Positions 1 to 11,071 are shown, counted from the first letter of the stretch. The stretch: 64,000 bases of DNA from Edaphochlamys debaryana (GCA_016858145.1 JAEHOE010000044.1:560501-624500), one strand, 5' to 3'. A program made the numbers and translations. Notes: a model not told the origin generated them from the sequence alone.

Positions 1-206
1 GTGCCGCTGGGCCCTGGGCGCGTGGCGGTGCTGTGCCGCTACAGCCTGTCGTACGCCCTGGGCGGTCTGCTCCGTCCCGTGCTGCACCGCGTGCGTCCGT
101 GCGGGTGTGGTCGCGTGAGCGCTGCGTACGAGCTGTGCCTGCGTCCGAGTGCGGTGGTGGACCCGGGGGCGGTCACGCAGGGGGCGGCCACACGGCCGGA
201 CAGGTG
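1..206 (+). repeat. Perfect duplicate of 2642-2847
   Basis: Bases 1-206 match 2642-2847 without a difference. The match covers the last oxygenase exon and stops three bases into the following intron, where the two sequences become unrelated. This links the two 2OG oxygenase/SUMO-like genes as recent paralogues or as partners in gene conversion. Confidence 0.95.
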
Positions 207-973
207 CGGACTTGGGCGCGTGGGGAGGAGGCAACGGATGCCAGGATCGTTGCTTGGGCGAATTATGGGGCAGCTGCCGCTGGTTAGGCATTCCCTTCCC
301 CTTTCCTTCCCTCCCAAGCCCGGGCGGCCCCTGCACGTGAGCGAGCTGATGGAGCTGTTTGACCACACCCACCCGGTCTCGGTCAACGGAGTGCCCAGGC
401 AGCAGGAGCAGGAGGAGGAGGCAGGGCAGCAGCAGCCTCCTGGAGGCAACGCCGGCAGCAGCGGGCGGCTGCAGGGCTCGTCCACCTCGCCTCAGGGGCA
501 GCGCCCCGGCCCGCAGACGTCCGACGCACAGTCAGGCGGGAGGCCAGGGGCCGATGCAGGGTCGCCGGCTACCGGTGTGCGCCGCTCGTCCCGCCTGGCT
601 GGGGCCGCAGCGGAGCCCCCGGCCAAGTCGCAGAGGGTCGATGCGGAGGGTCCGGGCAGCACACATGGGCTGCCGCCGGTCGAGGCACGGCCGCCGGCTA
701 CCCAAGCGGTGGCGGCGCCTCCACAGCAGCTAACCTTGAACGTTATTGTCACCGACATGCGTGGTCGTGGTGTCCAGTTCAACATCAAGCCCACTACACG
801 GATGGACAATGTGTTCAACGCCTACGCAAACCGCTATAACCTTGACAGGACAAAACAGGACCTTGAATTTCGTCTGTGAGGGCAACGCCTTGTTCGGCGG
901 GTACACGGCTGCGGAGTGCCTCCTGGAGGACGGCGACGAGATTGACGTCATGCCCAGACAGGTTGGCGATTGA
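1..973 (+). CDS. 2OG-Fe(II) oxygenase C-terminal exon plus SUMO-like domain (partial, frameshifted)
   Basis: The window opens inside an exon (1-203) that encodes the end of a 2-oxoglutarate/Fe(II) oxygenase: the third iron ligand in HRVRP and the R-x-S motif in GRVSAAYELCLRP are visible. The exon ends at ACAG|GTGCGG. A following exon, probably from 342, encodes a Gln/Gly/Ala-rich linker and then a SUMO-like fold starting at LTLNVIVTDMRGRG (about 730). The domain is read in frame 1 to about 855 and in frame 2 afterwards (CEGNALFGG, LEDGDEIDVM, stop at 971-973), so one base is out of register around 845-860. No plausible intron repairs this without deleting the SUMO helix. The end is QVGD, without the diglycine of conjugatable SUMO. 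It may be a decaying paralogue of the gene at 1696-3487, or contain a sequence error. The 5' part lies outside the window. Confidence 0.55.
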
Positions 974-1695
974 GGGACCTGCGCGGCGGGCGCAAAAAGC
1001 AGTGAAGTTGTCTCAGCATCGACACAGGCATGAGAGCTCGGCTGACCAGGACTTGCATCAAGCACAGCAACAACGGGTCCAACAGCAGGCTGGTGGCAGT
1101 GCAGGAGTCAGAGCTCGTATCCGTGGAGAGTACCGGTGGCTTGCAAGGAGGCAGGGCAGGTGCCGATGGCTGTTGAGCATGGGGTGGGACACATAATCTA
1201 CAGAGTACGAGAGACATTGAACTATTACTTCGAAGGGGCTTGGGGAAAGGGGTTAAGGCCGGTAGTCTGGTGGTCTGGGCATGATAAGGTGGGGGCGTAT
1301 TTTTGTTCTTGATGTGGTGTACTGCTCACGTACATATGCACAAAATCTGCACTTTCCTTGACTGCCTGAGAGCAAGGGGACTCGGGGTAGACGCACATGG
1401 TCGAGGTGACGCCCGGCATCCCCTGCATGGGAGCAGGTCGAGACACGGAGTTGTCGCATCCTTGCATCTACTGCTGGACGAGACTTTGCTGCGTTTGGGT
1501 GTATGCGCTTAATGCGGGGTTTGATCTTGCATGGTGCAGGGGATTTGTGTTTTCCCGCGCTTCCTGGACGAGCGCCGTATGCCCTTAGTGATCTAGCATG
1601 GCCGGCCTCCATTTACCTTTGCGAGGTCGCGACAACGCCACCTATAGTTACCGTGCCTTACATAGGCTGGGCTCATCGCATTCTGGAAGGCAGCC
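974..1695. other. Intergenic region
   Basis: This stretch separates the two 2OG oxygenase/SUMO-like genes. Short open frames on both strands show no recognisable domain or splice-supported continuation. It should contain the 3' UTR of the left gene and the promoter of the gene starting at 1696. I see no convincing core promoter element. Confidence 0.5.
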
Positions 1696-3487
1696 ATGGC
1701 CATCCGCGTGTTGCGATATGATGCCCCCGACTTTCTGAGCTCTGGCTCCTGCGCCTTTAGCGACGAAACTATCAACGCATATCGCCGCAACTGCAGCGAG
1801 TTGTGGGACGGGTTGAACGAGGTCGGCTGCGTCGTGCTCGAGGTCCGCGATGGCGACATCCTGTTTGCCGCCACAAACGCCCTAGGCGCCAGCTCACGCT
1901 TCTTCGACAAGAACCAGTTCGACAAGCAGCAGCTAAGCTGCGGCATCCCCAGCGAAGGCTATGCGCGTCGCTCTGGCAAGGAGCTACTCGCATTTCGACT
2001 GGGCGCTCCGCAGCTCGCTGCATCGCTGGAGGGCAAGCCGCAGCTCGAGGCGGTGAGCACACAATTATAGGAAGGGGTTCTGGGATGCATGCTTGGTGCT
2101 GGTCGCAGAACCTCGCCGGTGCGGACCCTGCCGTGTCGCCAACCCGCCATCCCACCCGCCATCTTCCCCACGCGCCTCCCCTCTCCCCAGGCCTGCGCCT
2201 GCCTGGACCGCCTGGGCCGGGCCGTCCTCCGCGACCTGTGCCGCAGCACCGCGCTGGGCCTGCACCCGGCGGGGCTGGGCGGGCTCCTGGAGGACGAGGG
2301 CGGCCCCCTGCTGCGGGGCCAGCCCAGCGCCAGTGCCCTGCGGGCGAGCAAGTACGAAGCAGGTGGGCTTGAGCGAGAGGGCCGCAGGGGTGCAGGCAGC
2401 TAAGAACCAAGAAGGGAAAGGGAGTGGGTGCGTGTAGCATGTTCGGGAATGGGCTCAATGGGGCTGGGTCGCCTCCTCAGGTGAAGCCTTATCTTGCCCT
2501 TCCCGTCATTCAACCCCCCCAGGCCCCTCCCCCTCCGCCCTGGCCTTCGCCCCCCACCACGACCGCGGGGCCCTGACCCTGGTGGCCAGCACCCAGGCCC
2601 AGGGCCTGCAGGTGGCTGGGCCCGGCGGCGCCTGGCTGGACGTGCCGCTGGGCCCTGGGCGCGTGGCGGTGCTGTGCCGCTACAGCCTGTCGTACGCCCT
2701 GGGCGGTCTGCTCCGTCCCGTGCTGCACCGCGTGCGTCCGTGCGGGTGTGGTCGCGTGAGCGCTGCGTACGAGCTGTGCCTGCGTCCGAGTGCGGTGGTG
2801 GACCCGGGGGCGGTCACGCAGGGGGCGGCCACACGGCCGGACAGGTGGGGCACGGGCCACAGGGGCACCAATTGCCAGGAAGGGTGGGCAGTGGCGTTGT
2901 CCGCCGGGGCCCACGCAGTACGGGCACATGCCATCGGCGCCGCCATGTTTGTAACGGGCCGCTAGCTTAGGGCAGTATAGCTGTCCCCATCGTGTGTGTA
3001 GCACCTGCTTTTGCACCCATGGGTCTTGGGATCCTTGGCTGAGGACCAGGTTGCTGGTTCGCATGCACAGGGGTGCGCGCTGCCCCCCTGGCGGCGTCTC
3101 CGTCATTGCCCTCCTGAGCTGGCAGTACGTGGTGTCGTTGGTGTATCCGCCGTTGCAGCCCGTCAGGTATCGGCTGAGGCCCCTGCTCAGGTCTGGGGCG
3201 TATTCTGTACCGGCCACGACCCCCACCATCCCCACCAGCCCCCCACACTCTGCATCCACCTCCTCGACGGCCCCGGCCCCCGCTGCCTGGAGGTGCGACT
3301 GCAGCGCACCGCGGCCCTGGGCACTGCGATGGAGAGCTGCGCGCGCATGTGGCACCTGCGCCTGGAGGACCTGGTCTTCGTGTACCGCGGCCGGTGCCTG
3401 AGCGACCGCGAGACGGCCGAGCAGCTGGGCATGCGGGAGAGGGACCGGGTGCACGTGCACGCGAGGCGGGCGCACGGCGGGCGCTGA
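1696..3487 (+). CDS. 2OG-Fe(II) oxygenase (isopenicillin N synthase-like) with C-terminal SUMO-like domain
   Basis: Exons 1696-2052, 2191-2362 and 2523-2844 join in phase and give an isopenicillin-N-synthase-like 2-oxoglutarate/Fe(II) dioxygenase. It has an N-terminal segment beginning MAIRVLRYDAP, the H-x-D iron ligands in APHHDRGALTLV, the distal His in LRPVLHRVRP, and the Arg-x-Ser 2OG-binding motif in RVSAAYELCL. Such enzymes oxidise small molecules; the substrate cannot be told. A last exon, about 3239-3487, encodes a ubiquitin/SUMO-like fold (LCIHLLDG, LVFVYRGRCLSD, MRERDRVHVHARR) ending in HGGR, that is a diglycine plus one residue. The junction from 2844 (phase 2) to 3239 (phase 0) does not close, so a small exon is probably missing from my model between them. 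The paralogue at 1-973 has the same domain order, which supports a real fusion. Alternatively, the SUMO-like part could be a separate small gene. Confidence 0.7.
2642..2847 (+). repeat. Perfect duplicate of 1-206
   Basis: Second copy of the identical block described at 1-206. It contains the distal iron-ligand His and the R-x-S motif of the complete oxygenase, and the exon donor ACAG|GTG. Confidence 0.95.
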
Positions 3488-4344
3488 GGGCAGGGCCGGG
3501 AGCGGGGCTCAGGGCGGGGCGGGATGGGGTGGAGATTAGGGTGGGGGGAGCGGGGTGGTTCGCAAGAGGAATGGCGTCATGTGGGTCGGGGGTCCGGGCA
3601 GTCAGGGCCTCGGGCAAGGAGCGTGATTATGGGGATAGATGTCCACGGCGGTGGGGCTTTCAAGGCGTGAGTGTTTCGGGTGCCGGGTAGGTACCATAGC
3701 CGGAGCCCCGGTGCGACGAGGAGAAGGTGCCAGATGAAGGGCACGCAGGATGAGGCTCAAGGGATGAGAGATGGATGGTGTCGAATTCAGACGCTGGTTC
3801 AAGGGCCTGTAACCTTGAGTGATCCCTGAGTGGTCTCTGACCTGACCGTACCTGACTCGAGGAGTTGAGGATGCTGGCCACCCCCGGCGTCCTTGCGTTG
3901 CCGTCACACGGGCCAGCACTGCCAACCGGTATCCTGCCATCTCCGGACATCCTTGCCAACCCGTCACACGTGCGAGGCCAGCCGAAGGCACGATGATGAC
4001 GATGCGTGCGGGTGCGTGCCTGAACCCACAGTCCCGCCATCAAAGCAAGACACGCGGCACAGCAGGAGAGTAGCAGCAAGTAGTTGGCACGCACCCAGGG
4101 CACGCGAAATCGCGATTGACAGCTTACATACATCAAGCCTCTGCACGTTTGGACGATGGAGTAGCTAGCTGTTAGCTGTCATGTAGCCACTGTTCGTATT
4201 CAGACGCGACGCCCGGCAGCCCGGACAGCTTCCATCCATCTCGGTTCTGTGCCCACAGCGTGCCAGGCAGGCCTCCGGACGCCAATGTAGATGCACATCT
4301 TGTTCCTGCTAGAAGCGATCACGTCACAGCGGCGTTGAGGGCGT
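3488..4344. other. Intergenic region
   Basis: Space between the oxygenase stop and the exostosin start, both on +. It holds a TGTAA at 3808-3812 that could serve as the algal poly(A) signal for the upstream gene, and an imperfect repeat of CCGTCACACG (about 3902 and 3960). An in-frame TGA at 4336-4338 closes the frame just before the exostosin ATG. No gene is recognised. Confidence 0.5.
3808..3812 (+). terminator. Candidate TGTAA poly(A) signal
   Basis: TGTAA is the usual polyadenylation signal in chlorophyte algae. This one lies about 320 bases after the stop at 3487. The motif is short and could occur by chance. Confidence 0.3.
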
Positions 4345-7300
4345 ATGCACGCCGGCATGCTCGCCATGGCCGGCGCTGTGGGGACCGCCAGGTCGCTTCT
4401 CCTGCTGCTTCTCTGGATGCCCCTGGGTACTGCTGGTCGCCAGCTCCTGGCACTGCAGGGTGACCGCGTGGAACAGAGCCGCATGCCCTGCCCGGCGGGT
4501 TGGTGAGCTGGCGGGTGGGGGTAGCGAGGGTTGGGGTGTGGTGTGCCAGGTCATATACATCTACGGGGCACACACGGTCTGGAAAGGAGCACGAAGCCGC
4601 AGTTGCGGAGAGACCTGCCAGGGCACCCGGGGTCCGGAGGGGAGGCGCACGAAGCCCCCAGACCAAGTGGAACACTATTGAAAGCACCGCGCATGCTGCC
4701 TGCAGCTCCACCCGCGGCAACTGCAACTACGAGACGGGGCGCTGCGAGTGCCCCTGGGGCTGGTCCGGTGAGTGAGCGGGCGGCGGGGGGAGGAGGGGAG
4801 GACGCGCTTCAAGCAATCACTGGAGGACGCGCGGGTTCAAGTAATCATTCAGCAAAGGCCTTGCGCTCCGGGCAAGGACTGGCAGGGGAGCGGCTGGGAG
4901 CTCATCTGGTCGCTGACGTGTGCTGTCGCTTGCACGTGTGCTGAGCGTGCTGCCCCTCCCCCGCCCCGGGCGCAGGCGATGCGTGCGAGGTGGACTCCAT
5001 GGCGGCCTGCAGGCAGACACCCGACGACCCGGGTGTGTGGTTTGGGGGAGGGTGCGTGGGGGGCGGTGGTGGAGGGGCCACCCGATGGTTGGCTAGGGGC
5101 CCGTGATGGGGTTTGGGGCTCGAGAAGGGACCCCACGTGAGGAGCCTGGATTGCTGGCTGACTTTGTGGCTCTTCCCTCCACGAACCCTTCCATGACACA
5201 GGCTCGTGTGGGCTGTGGTTTCCCAAGAACTGTGCGTCTGGGTTTGGGCTGGTTTGCATTTGTGCGTTCTTGAGGCCGCAAGTTGAGTTCGTCATGCGCG
5301 TTGGAAGGGCGGCCCTTCAATCCCTGGGGTGCTCCGCTGGACGCTCCCCTGTCCCTGCCCCCACCGACCCCCCTGCCCCCATGCCAGGCGAGTGCCTGCG
5401 CGCCTGCTTCCGCCTCTACTGCCCCCACGGCGCAAGCCCGACCGTCTGCCGCCACGCGGTGCGTGCACAGGAGCTGTGGGGTTTCAAAAGTGCCTGGTGT
5501 TGAGGCGCCTGGTCTTGAGACAATGGCCGACATCCTAGCTCTTTCCTACCATGACTGCAACCCCAAGGGTAGTGGTGTGACCTTTCAACTCTCATGCACT
5601 CCCCCCATCGCCCCTCTCGGTTGCCGTGCCCAGTGGGCCCACGACGCCGAGAAGGCCGGCTGCTGGCTGTACGGCAACGATGCCACCGGTACGGCAGGTG
5701 CACTGGAGCGGCCTCAGAACAGCTCCTGGTACCCCAATAACCCGCAGCAGGAGACCATCTGGTACGACCAGGTGCGTGGTTACGTAAGGCCAGGCTTGCA
5801 TGCATCCCCGTGGACCCCTTGCCCGATATCCCCTTGCTTTGTCTGATGCCGTACAGATCGTCTTGCTTTGTCTGATGCCTGTACAGATCCCCGAGTTCGC
5901 GGGCAAGAAAACGTACGACGAGGAGCTGCGGACCCACGTGCGTACGACACCCGGGGACTCGAGGCTTGAGGGGCCCCCGGGGCTCAACAGGCTCATCTCC
6001 CATACCTCACCCTCCAATCCCCTGCCACTTTACTTCCCTCTACCACCACCATGATCACCACCACCACCGCCACCCCCCCTCAGGACCCCCGCCGCATCGG
6101 CTACTCTGCGCTCATACGCCCCGACGTGCCCCACCGCGCGGGCTACAACCACACCGCCCACCCACTGTCCCACTGCGCCGGCACCCACAACTGCTCCAAC
6201 GGCCGAGGCAACTGCTTCCGTTGGAACCACCTGGCGGTGAGCAGGGGCGTGAAGGGACGGGGCGGGTGTGACCGCTTGGCGGCTGCGTGACCTCCGCGCG
6301 ACCAGCAGCACACCTGCCTCATCCCTTCCTCCCTGATCCCTTCCCCTCCTTCACTCCCTCTCCCCAGGAGCCGCAGTGCATGTGCCGCATGGGCTTCAAC
6401 GGCAGCGACTGCTCGGGGGTGGGGAGGGGGGCTGTGGGAGGGGGTGATGTGGGAGGGGTCAGAGTGTGGGGTCAAGGCAGGGCAACCAACTCGCATCTCG
6501 TCCCACGGGGGGTTGGTCGTGGACCACGGTGGCCAGCAGCCATGCGCCCAGCGCCGCTCGCCTCTCATCTTGGGAGTTCCAGGCCCCGACCCAAATCCGC
6601 CTCCCGCGCTACGCCCCCTCTCCTCCCCGCTCCGCTCCCAAAACCGCAGACCGAGAGCTCAATGGCCTGCTGGATGAGCCCCGACTGCGGGGGCGTGGGC
6701 GCCTGCAGGTCCGGGTTCTGCCAGTGCCCCGACGGCCGCTGGGGCTGGGGCTGCCACCGCACCGCCGCCTACCGGCCGCCGCAGCAGCAGCCCAGGCAGG
6801 AGCGCCCGGGGGAGGCGACCGAGCTGCCGGACCTCAGGTTGGGCTTGAGGGGAGGGGCCGACTGCAAGGCCACGAGGTAACCATGACGTGGGATCGGAGT
6901 ACTGGGGCGGAGGGGGAGCTTCCTACCCGTACCCGTCCTTCCCACCCGTACGCTGCCGTTTCCCCCTCGATCTCTGCCCCCTGTTGCCCCCCGCCCCAGG
7001 CCTGTCCCCGCGCGGCTCCGCATCTACATGTACGATCTGCCCTGGCACGTGACCTTCCCGTGAGTACGGCCCTTGTGCAGGGCTGGTGGGGGGGTCCATG
7101 ACTAAGAGGGCAGGGGCGTACGCCGCACGGGCGGTCGTCTCGACCCCACGCACCCCACCCAGGTCTGTGCTTAGCCACCCGCTGCTGACCACCCCTCGTG
7201 TAACCCCCGTATCGTGCCCCATCCCCCCTGTCGCCAGGCAGGAGTCAATCGAGTACATCTACGAGCGGGACATTAAGTGAGCGGGGAGTAAGGGTTGTTG

Positions 7301-10300
7301 GAGTAAGGGGCGGTGGAGGCCGGTTGAGGGCAGAGGGCGTGACGAGGGACATCAAGTGAGCGGGGAGTGGCAGCAGCGGTGGCTGTGGAGGCCGGGTTAG
7401 GGAGCAGCAGCAGCAGCAGCGGTGGTGCCAGGAAGCAAAGGAGAAAAGGCGTGTTGCTGGCCTGGGAGAGAGCGGCGCAAAGGAGCTGAGCTGTCCGACG
7501 CACTCCACCCCACCCACCCAGACCGCCGGCCCTACACCCAAATTGTACCCGTCTAAACTTCATCTCTACCTCCCAGCTACCTGGCGGAGTGCTGTACTAC
7601 CTAGCCCTCCCCACCCCACCTCCCGCCCTACTGCCCACCCCTCCCCCCAGCTACCTGGCGGAGGAGTACTTTCTGCGCTACTTCCTGAACGACTCCACCG
7701 TGCGGACGGGTGCGCTGGGGGGGGGGGGCTGGCGGTTGGAAGGGGAAGAGGAGGCGAAGGGCCTCGTGCGGTGCGTGGGGGCCTAGGTGTTGGGACCAGA
7801 ATGGGCAGGTCCCGGTCTCCTGCCTCTCCTCCCCTAAGAATGCACGCCTTTCGCCTGCAACACTCCACCCGCAGAGAACCCATACGAGGCACACCTCTTC
7901 TACATACCGGTGGGTGGGAGGGGAGCTGCGCGGGGGCGCCGGGTGCAGGCGTCGCGTCGGCCGCTGCCCCCTCTGACACCCTTAATTCTCGCAACCGCCA
8001 ACCGCTAACTCCCAACCGCCAACCGCATCCCCAGGTCCTCAACTTCTTCCACTCCGCCAACGTGCACAACCCCTCGAAACAGACCCAGCACGTGATCGAC
8101 CACGTGCGTCGGACCTGGCCCTTCTACAACCGGTCGGGTGAGGTGGGGTGGCGAGACGGATGGCAAGGTCTATTCTTTTGGGTGAGGGCAGGATGATGAG
8201 AGACTGCGGCAGCGAGAGCCGTGGCTCTAAGGCGACTGCAAACGCACCTCCGGCCTTCTCCATCCTAGATTGTACCGCACCCGCTCTCCCACGTTCCTGT
8301 TACCCACCTGCCCTGTCCCCAGGCGGTGCGGACCACTTTCTGTTCGCGCCGGGGGACCTGGGCAGCTGTCACATGCACCGCTGGATGCAGGATGACGTCA
8401 TCAAGGTACGGCACCAGCTGTACGGCAGTGCGCACGTCGTTACGGCGCCTCGCTCGTGTTGCCCTCCCTGCTCGAGTCTATGCAACCCCGCTAGGCGCCC
8501 GCCCCCCCAGCCTCCAGCCTTCCCCTCCACCGCCCCTCCCTCCCTCCTCCCCCCTCCCTCCTACCCCCAGGTGGTCCATTTCGGTATGCAGGTCCGCAAC
8601 AGCTGGTGGGCGGACATCGCCAACAAGGTGGGGGCGGGGGTGGGGGCGGGGGTGGGGGCGGGGGTGGGGGTGGGGGTGGGGGTGGGGCGGGCTAGATTGT
8701 GTGAGGGGGTGGGTGGGGTTCACCTGCTGGGGGTGGGGAGGGTCTGAGACAGGCGAGACAGCGTCGATGACCCCGCGTGCCTGAGCCAGCTCACCACCTC
8801 ACCCGCCCTCATCCCTTCCTCGCGCACACCTATACCCCGCCTTGTTGAGCCAGCCAGCTCACCGCCTCGCCCTCCCACCCTCATCTCTCCCGTCCCTCCC
8901 CCTGCCTCCCCCTCCCCCTCCCCCCTGTCAGGAGTACGGCTGCATGCAGATCAAGCGGGATCTGGTGGTGCCCCCCACGCACACCATGTTCCTGGGGGAA
9001 GCGGCGGACACGTGGAGGGTGCGTGGGAGCCGGGAGGGTTGTGTGGTGATGTGGGTCGGGGCTGGTAGAGGGTCAGGAGGCTCGTTTGGGCCTTGGACAC
9101 GCGTCGGCCTAAGCGGCTGTTCCCGCCTGCGACCCCTGAAGGGCTCAGGTCTGGGGACCCCTGACGCGCCACGCCCGATGCGGTCACCCGCACCCCCTTT
9201 CAATCCCCCCTGCCCCGCTCCTCCTCCCGCTCAGGCGCTGGAGGCCAGCGGCGGCCGTGACCCCAACCGCACGCGGCTGCTGGTGTTCGCGGGGGTGGCG
9301 GGGGAGGGCAACCCGCAGTACAGCGGGGGCGCGCGGCAGGCGAGCGGGCGGGCGGGCCGGGGAGGGGAGGGGTGGGAAGGGGAAGGGGAAAGAAAGGGTA
9401 TGCGCCTGGGGCCTGGGGCCTGGGGCTCAGAACCAGCGAACGCGGGTCACGGGATGCTGCTTAACCGTCCTCCTGCTCCCTAGCCAGTAAAGGGATGCTC
9501 TCAAGCCAAGCTACCACCCTGCCTGTGTTCCCCCGCCCGCCCCTCCAGGCGCTGCTCCGCCTCTTCGCCAACGCCACGCACGCGGAGGGGGTGGACGTAC
9601 TGGAGGGCCGAGCGCCCGGCTACCGCAGCCGCATCCGGACCTCCAAGTTCTGCTTCGCGCCGTGAGCAGACCCCTCGCATGCTACCCATGCCTATGCTAC
9701 CCATGCCCATGACGCACTACACTCATACCCGTGCCCGCACCGTCCTTACGCGCCGCACCCATGCGACCTTGCCCCCCTCACCTCAACCGGGCCCAGGCCG
9801 CCTGAGCCTCTTCAGCATTTTCCCTGCTTAGAAGGGTCAGAGCTTCTGGCTTCTGCAGAATCTCAACATGGCGCGGCCTCGCCGCACGCAGGTACGGCTA
9901 CGGCTTCGGCAACCGGCTCGTACAGGCCGTACACACGGGGTGTATCCCGCTCATCATCCAGGACGGGGTCCACCAGCCGTTCGAGGTGGGTGCTGCGATG
10001 GGGTGCTGCGATGGGGTGCTGCGATGGGGTGCTGGCAGGGAACGCGGTTGCGAGGATTGGGAGGAGAGCCAGGCCAAGCCCCAGGGACGGGTCGGGGCTC
10101 TGGTCCTGCTCCTTGCTTTCGAAAGCCCGCGACGTCCCTTGGTGCCAGAGCATCTTCCACGCTTCTGAGCGTGCCGCAAGGGCTCAGGCATGCCGGTTAA
10201 CAACCCCTTACCGGTGGTAACGTAGGCAAGAGGCCAGCTGCGGCGGGGCAGACACGTTGTCGGCCTCACTGGTGCCTTGAGCGGCTTGGGCCCTGTAATA

Positions 10301-11071
10301 TGGGGCTGCCCGTGACCACGCAGGACGAGATGCCGTACGAGGATTTTGCCGTACGGCTGCCGATGCGCGACCTGCCCCGGGTGGTGGAGGTGCTGCGGTC
10401 GTACGGCGAGGATCGGCTGGCGGCGATGCGCCTGACGCTGGCGGGGTGGGCGGGGCGTGGGGGTGGGGATGGGGGTGCTGTGGATGGGTTTTCTGAGGGT
10501 GGAGCGCGAGGCCGGCAGCGGCAGAACGAGGCCGAGGATGGGGCCATTGGGAGGGCAGGCGGGGCACCGCGCCTCACCCCTCACGCGCTGCCCTGTGCCC
10601 CACCGCCCACGCTTCCTCTCCTCCCCGGACCCCGCTCTCCACCCTCGCCTCTCTTCCGCCACCCCTCCCCTGCTTCACCCCCCTCCCCCTCCCCCTGCTT
10701 CACACCCTCCTGCAACTCCCAGGTACTACCGCGCCTTCATATGGCACCGGGAACACGGCGGCCGCGCCTACGAGTGGACCCTGGAGGGGCTCAAGAAGCG
10801 CGCGTACGCCCTGGCAGCGAGGCATTTTGGGCGGCCGAGCGCGGCGGAGCGGGCGCGGGAGCAGGCGCTAGCGGAGGCGGTGGCGGCGTGGGAGGCGGGC
10901 AGGCAGCAGGGCGGGGGAGGTGGAGAGGAAGGGAGAGGGAGGCAGAGGGGGAAGGGGAGAGGGGGCGGGGAGCGCGTGAGGTTAGGGGCAGGGACGGACT
11001 CTGGGACTGAGGGAGCGGTGGGCAGTGCCGGTGGAGCGAGGGCGGCGGGGAGGGATTGGCTTCAGGGGTAA
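4345..11071 (+). CDS. Exostosin-like glycosyltransferase (GT47) with EGF-like modules, secretory
   Basis: The ATG at 4345 opens a signal peptide or anchor (hydrophobic run LLLLLLWMPLG). Exons 4706-4767 and 6368-6418 and the start of 6650-6837 encode Cys-rich EGF-like units (CNYETGRCECPWGWSG, CMCRMGFNGSDC, CRSGFCQCPDGRWGWGC). The exostosin domain begins in exon 7000-7059 with LRIYMYDLP and continues through YLAEEYFLRYFL, AHLFYIP, HFLFAPGDLG, KRDLVVPP, RTRLLVFAG, SKFCFAPYGYGFGNR and GCIPLIIQDGVHQPFE, to YYRAFIWH and a low-complexity tail with stop at 11069-11071. These are the hallmark stretches of GT47 inverting glycosyltransferases, which act in the Golgi on wall or matrix glycans. About 20 exons are visible; the junctions at 5459-5633 are not resolved. 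One intron (9340-9548) starts with GC. Acceptor specificity cannot be read. The family call is secure. Confidence 0.9.
5833..5889 (+). repeat. Tandem duplication of a 3' splice site in the GT47 gene
   Basis: Two adjacent copies of a roughly 27-base segment (CTTGCTTTGTCTGATGCC, then GTACAGATC) lie at 5833-5859 and 5862-5889. Both contain a usable AG acceptor. Reading frame favours the second (exon 5887-5937, IPEFAGKKTYDEELRTH). Confidence 0.85.
7267..7664 (+). repeat. Intron with duplicated donor and duplicated acceptor edges
   Basis: The exon end plus donor at 7267-7289 (GGACATTAAGTGAGCGGGG) recurs inside the intron at 7346-7368. The start of the next exon (AG then CTACCTGGCGGAG, 7651 on) also occurs earlier at 7577. 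The outer pair keeps the exostosin frame (7238-7276 joined to 7651-7709). Confidence 0.85.
8622..8694 (+). repeat. G-run array (GGGGGC/GGGGGT) in a GT47 intron
   Basis: Directly after the exon end WADIANK the intron consists of many successive runs of four to six G separated by T or C. The transcript would have strong G-quadruplex potential beside the 5' splice site. Confidence 0.85.
9992..10030 (+). repeat. Three 13-bp tandem repeats in a GT47 intron
   Basis: GCTGCGATGGGGT occurs three times head to tail (9992, 10005, 10018) right after the exon encoding DGVHQPFE. It is a small intronic minisatellite. Confidence 0.9.

Noticed and set aside
1..879. Single open frame of 292 codons read as one protein
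   Set aside because: It runs through an intron: identity with 2642-2844 and the ACAG|GTG donor mark the exon end at 203.
2510..3475. Minus-strand open frame of 321 codons
   Set aside because: Antisense to the oxygenase and SUMO-like exons of the gene at 1696-3487.
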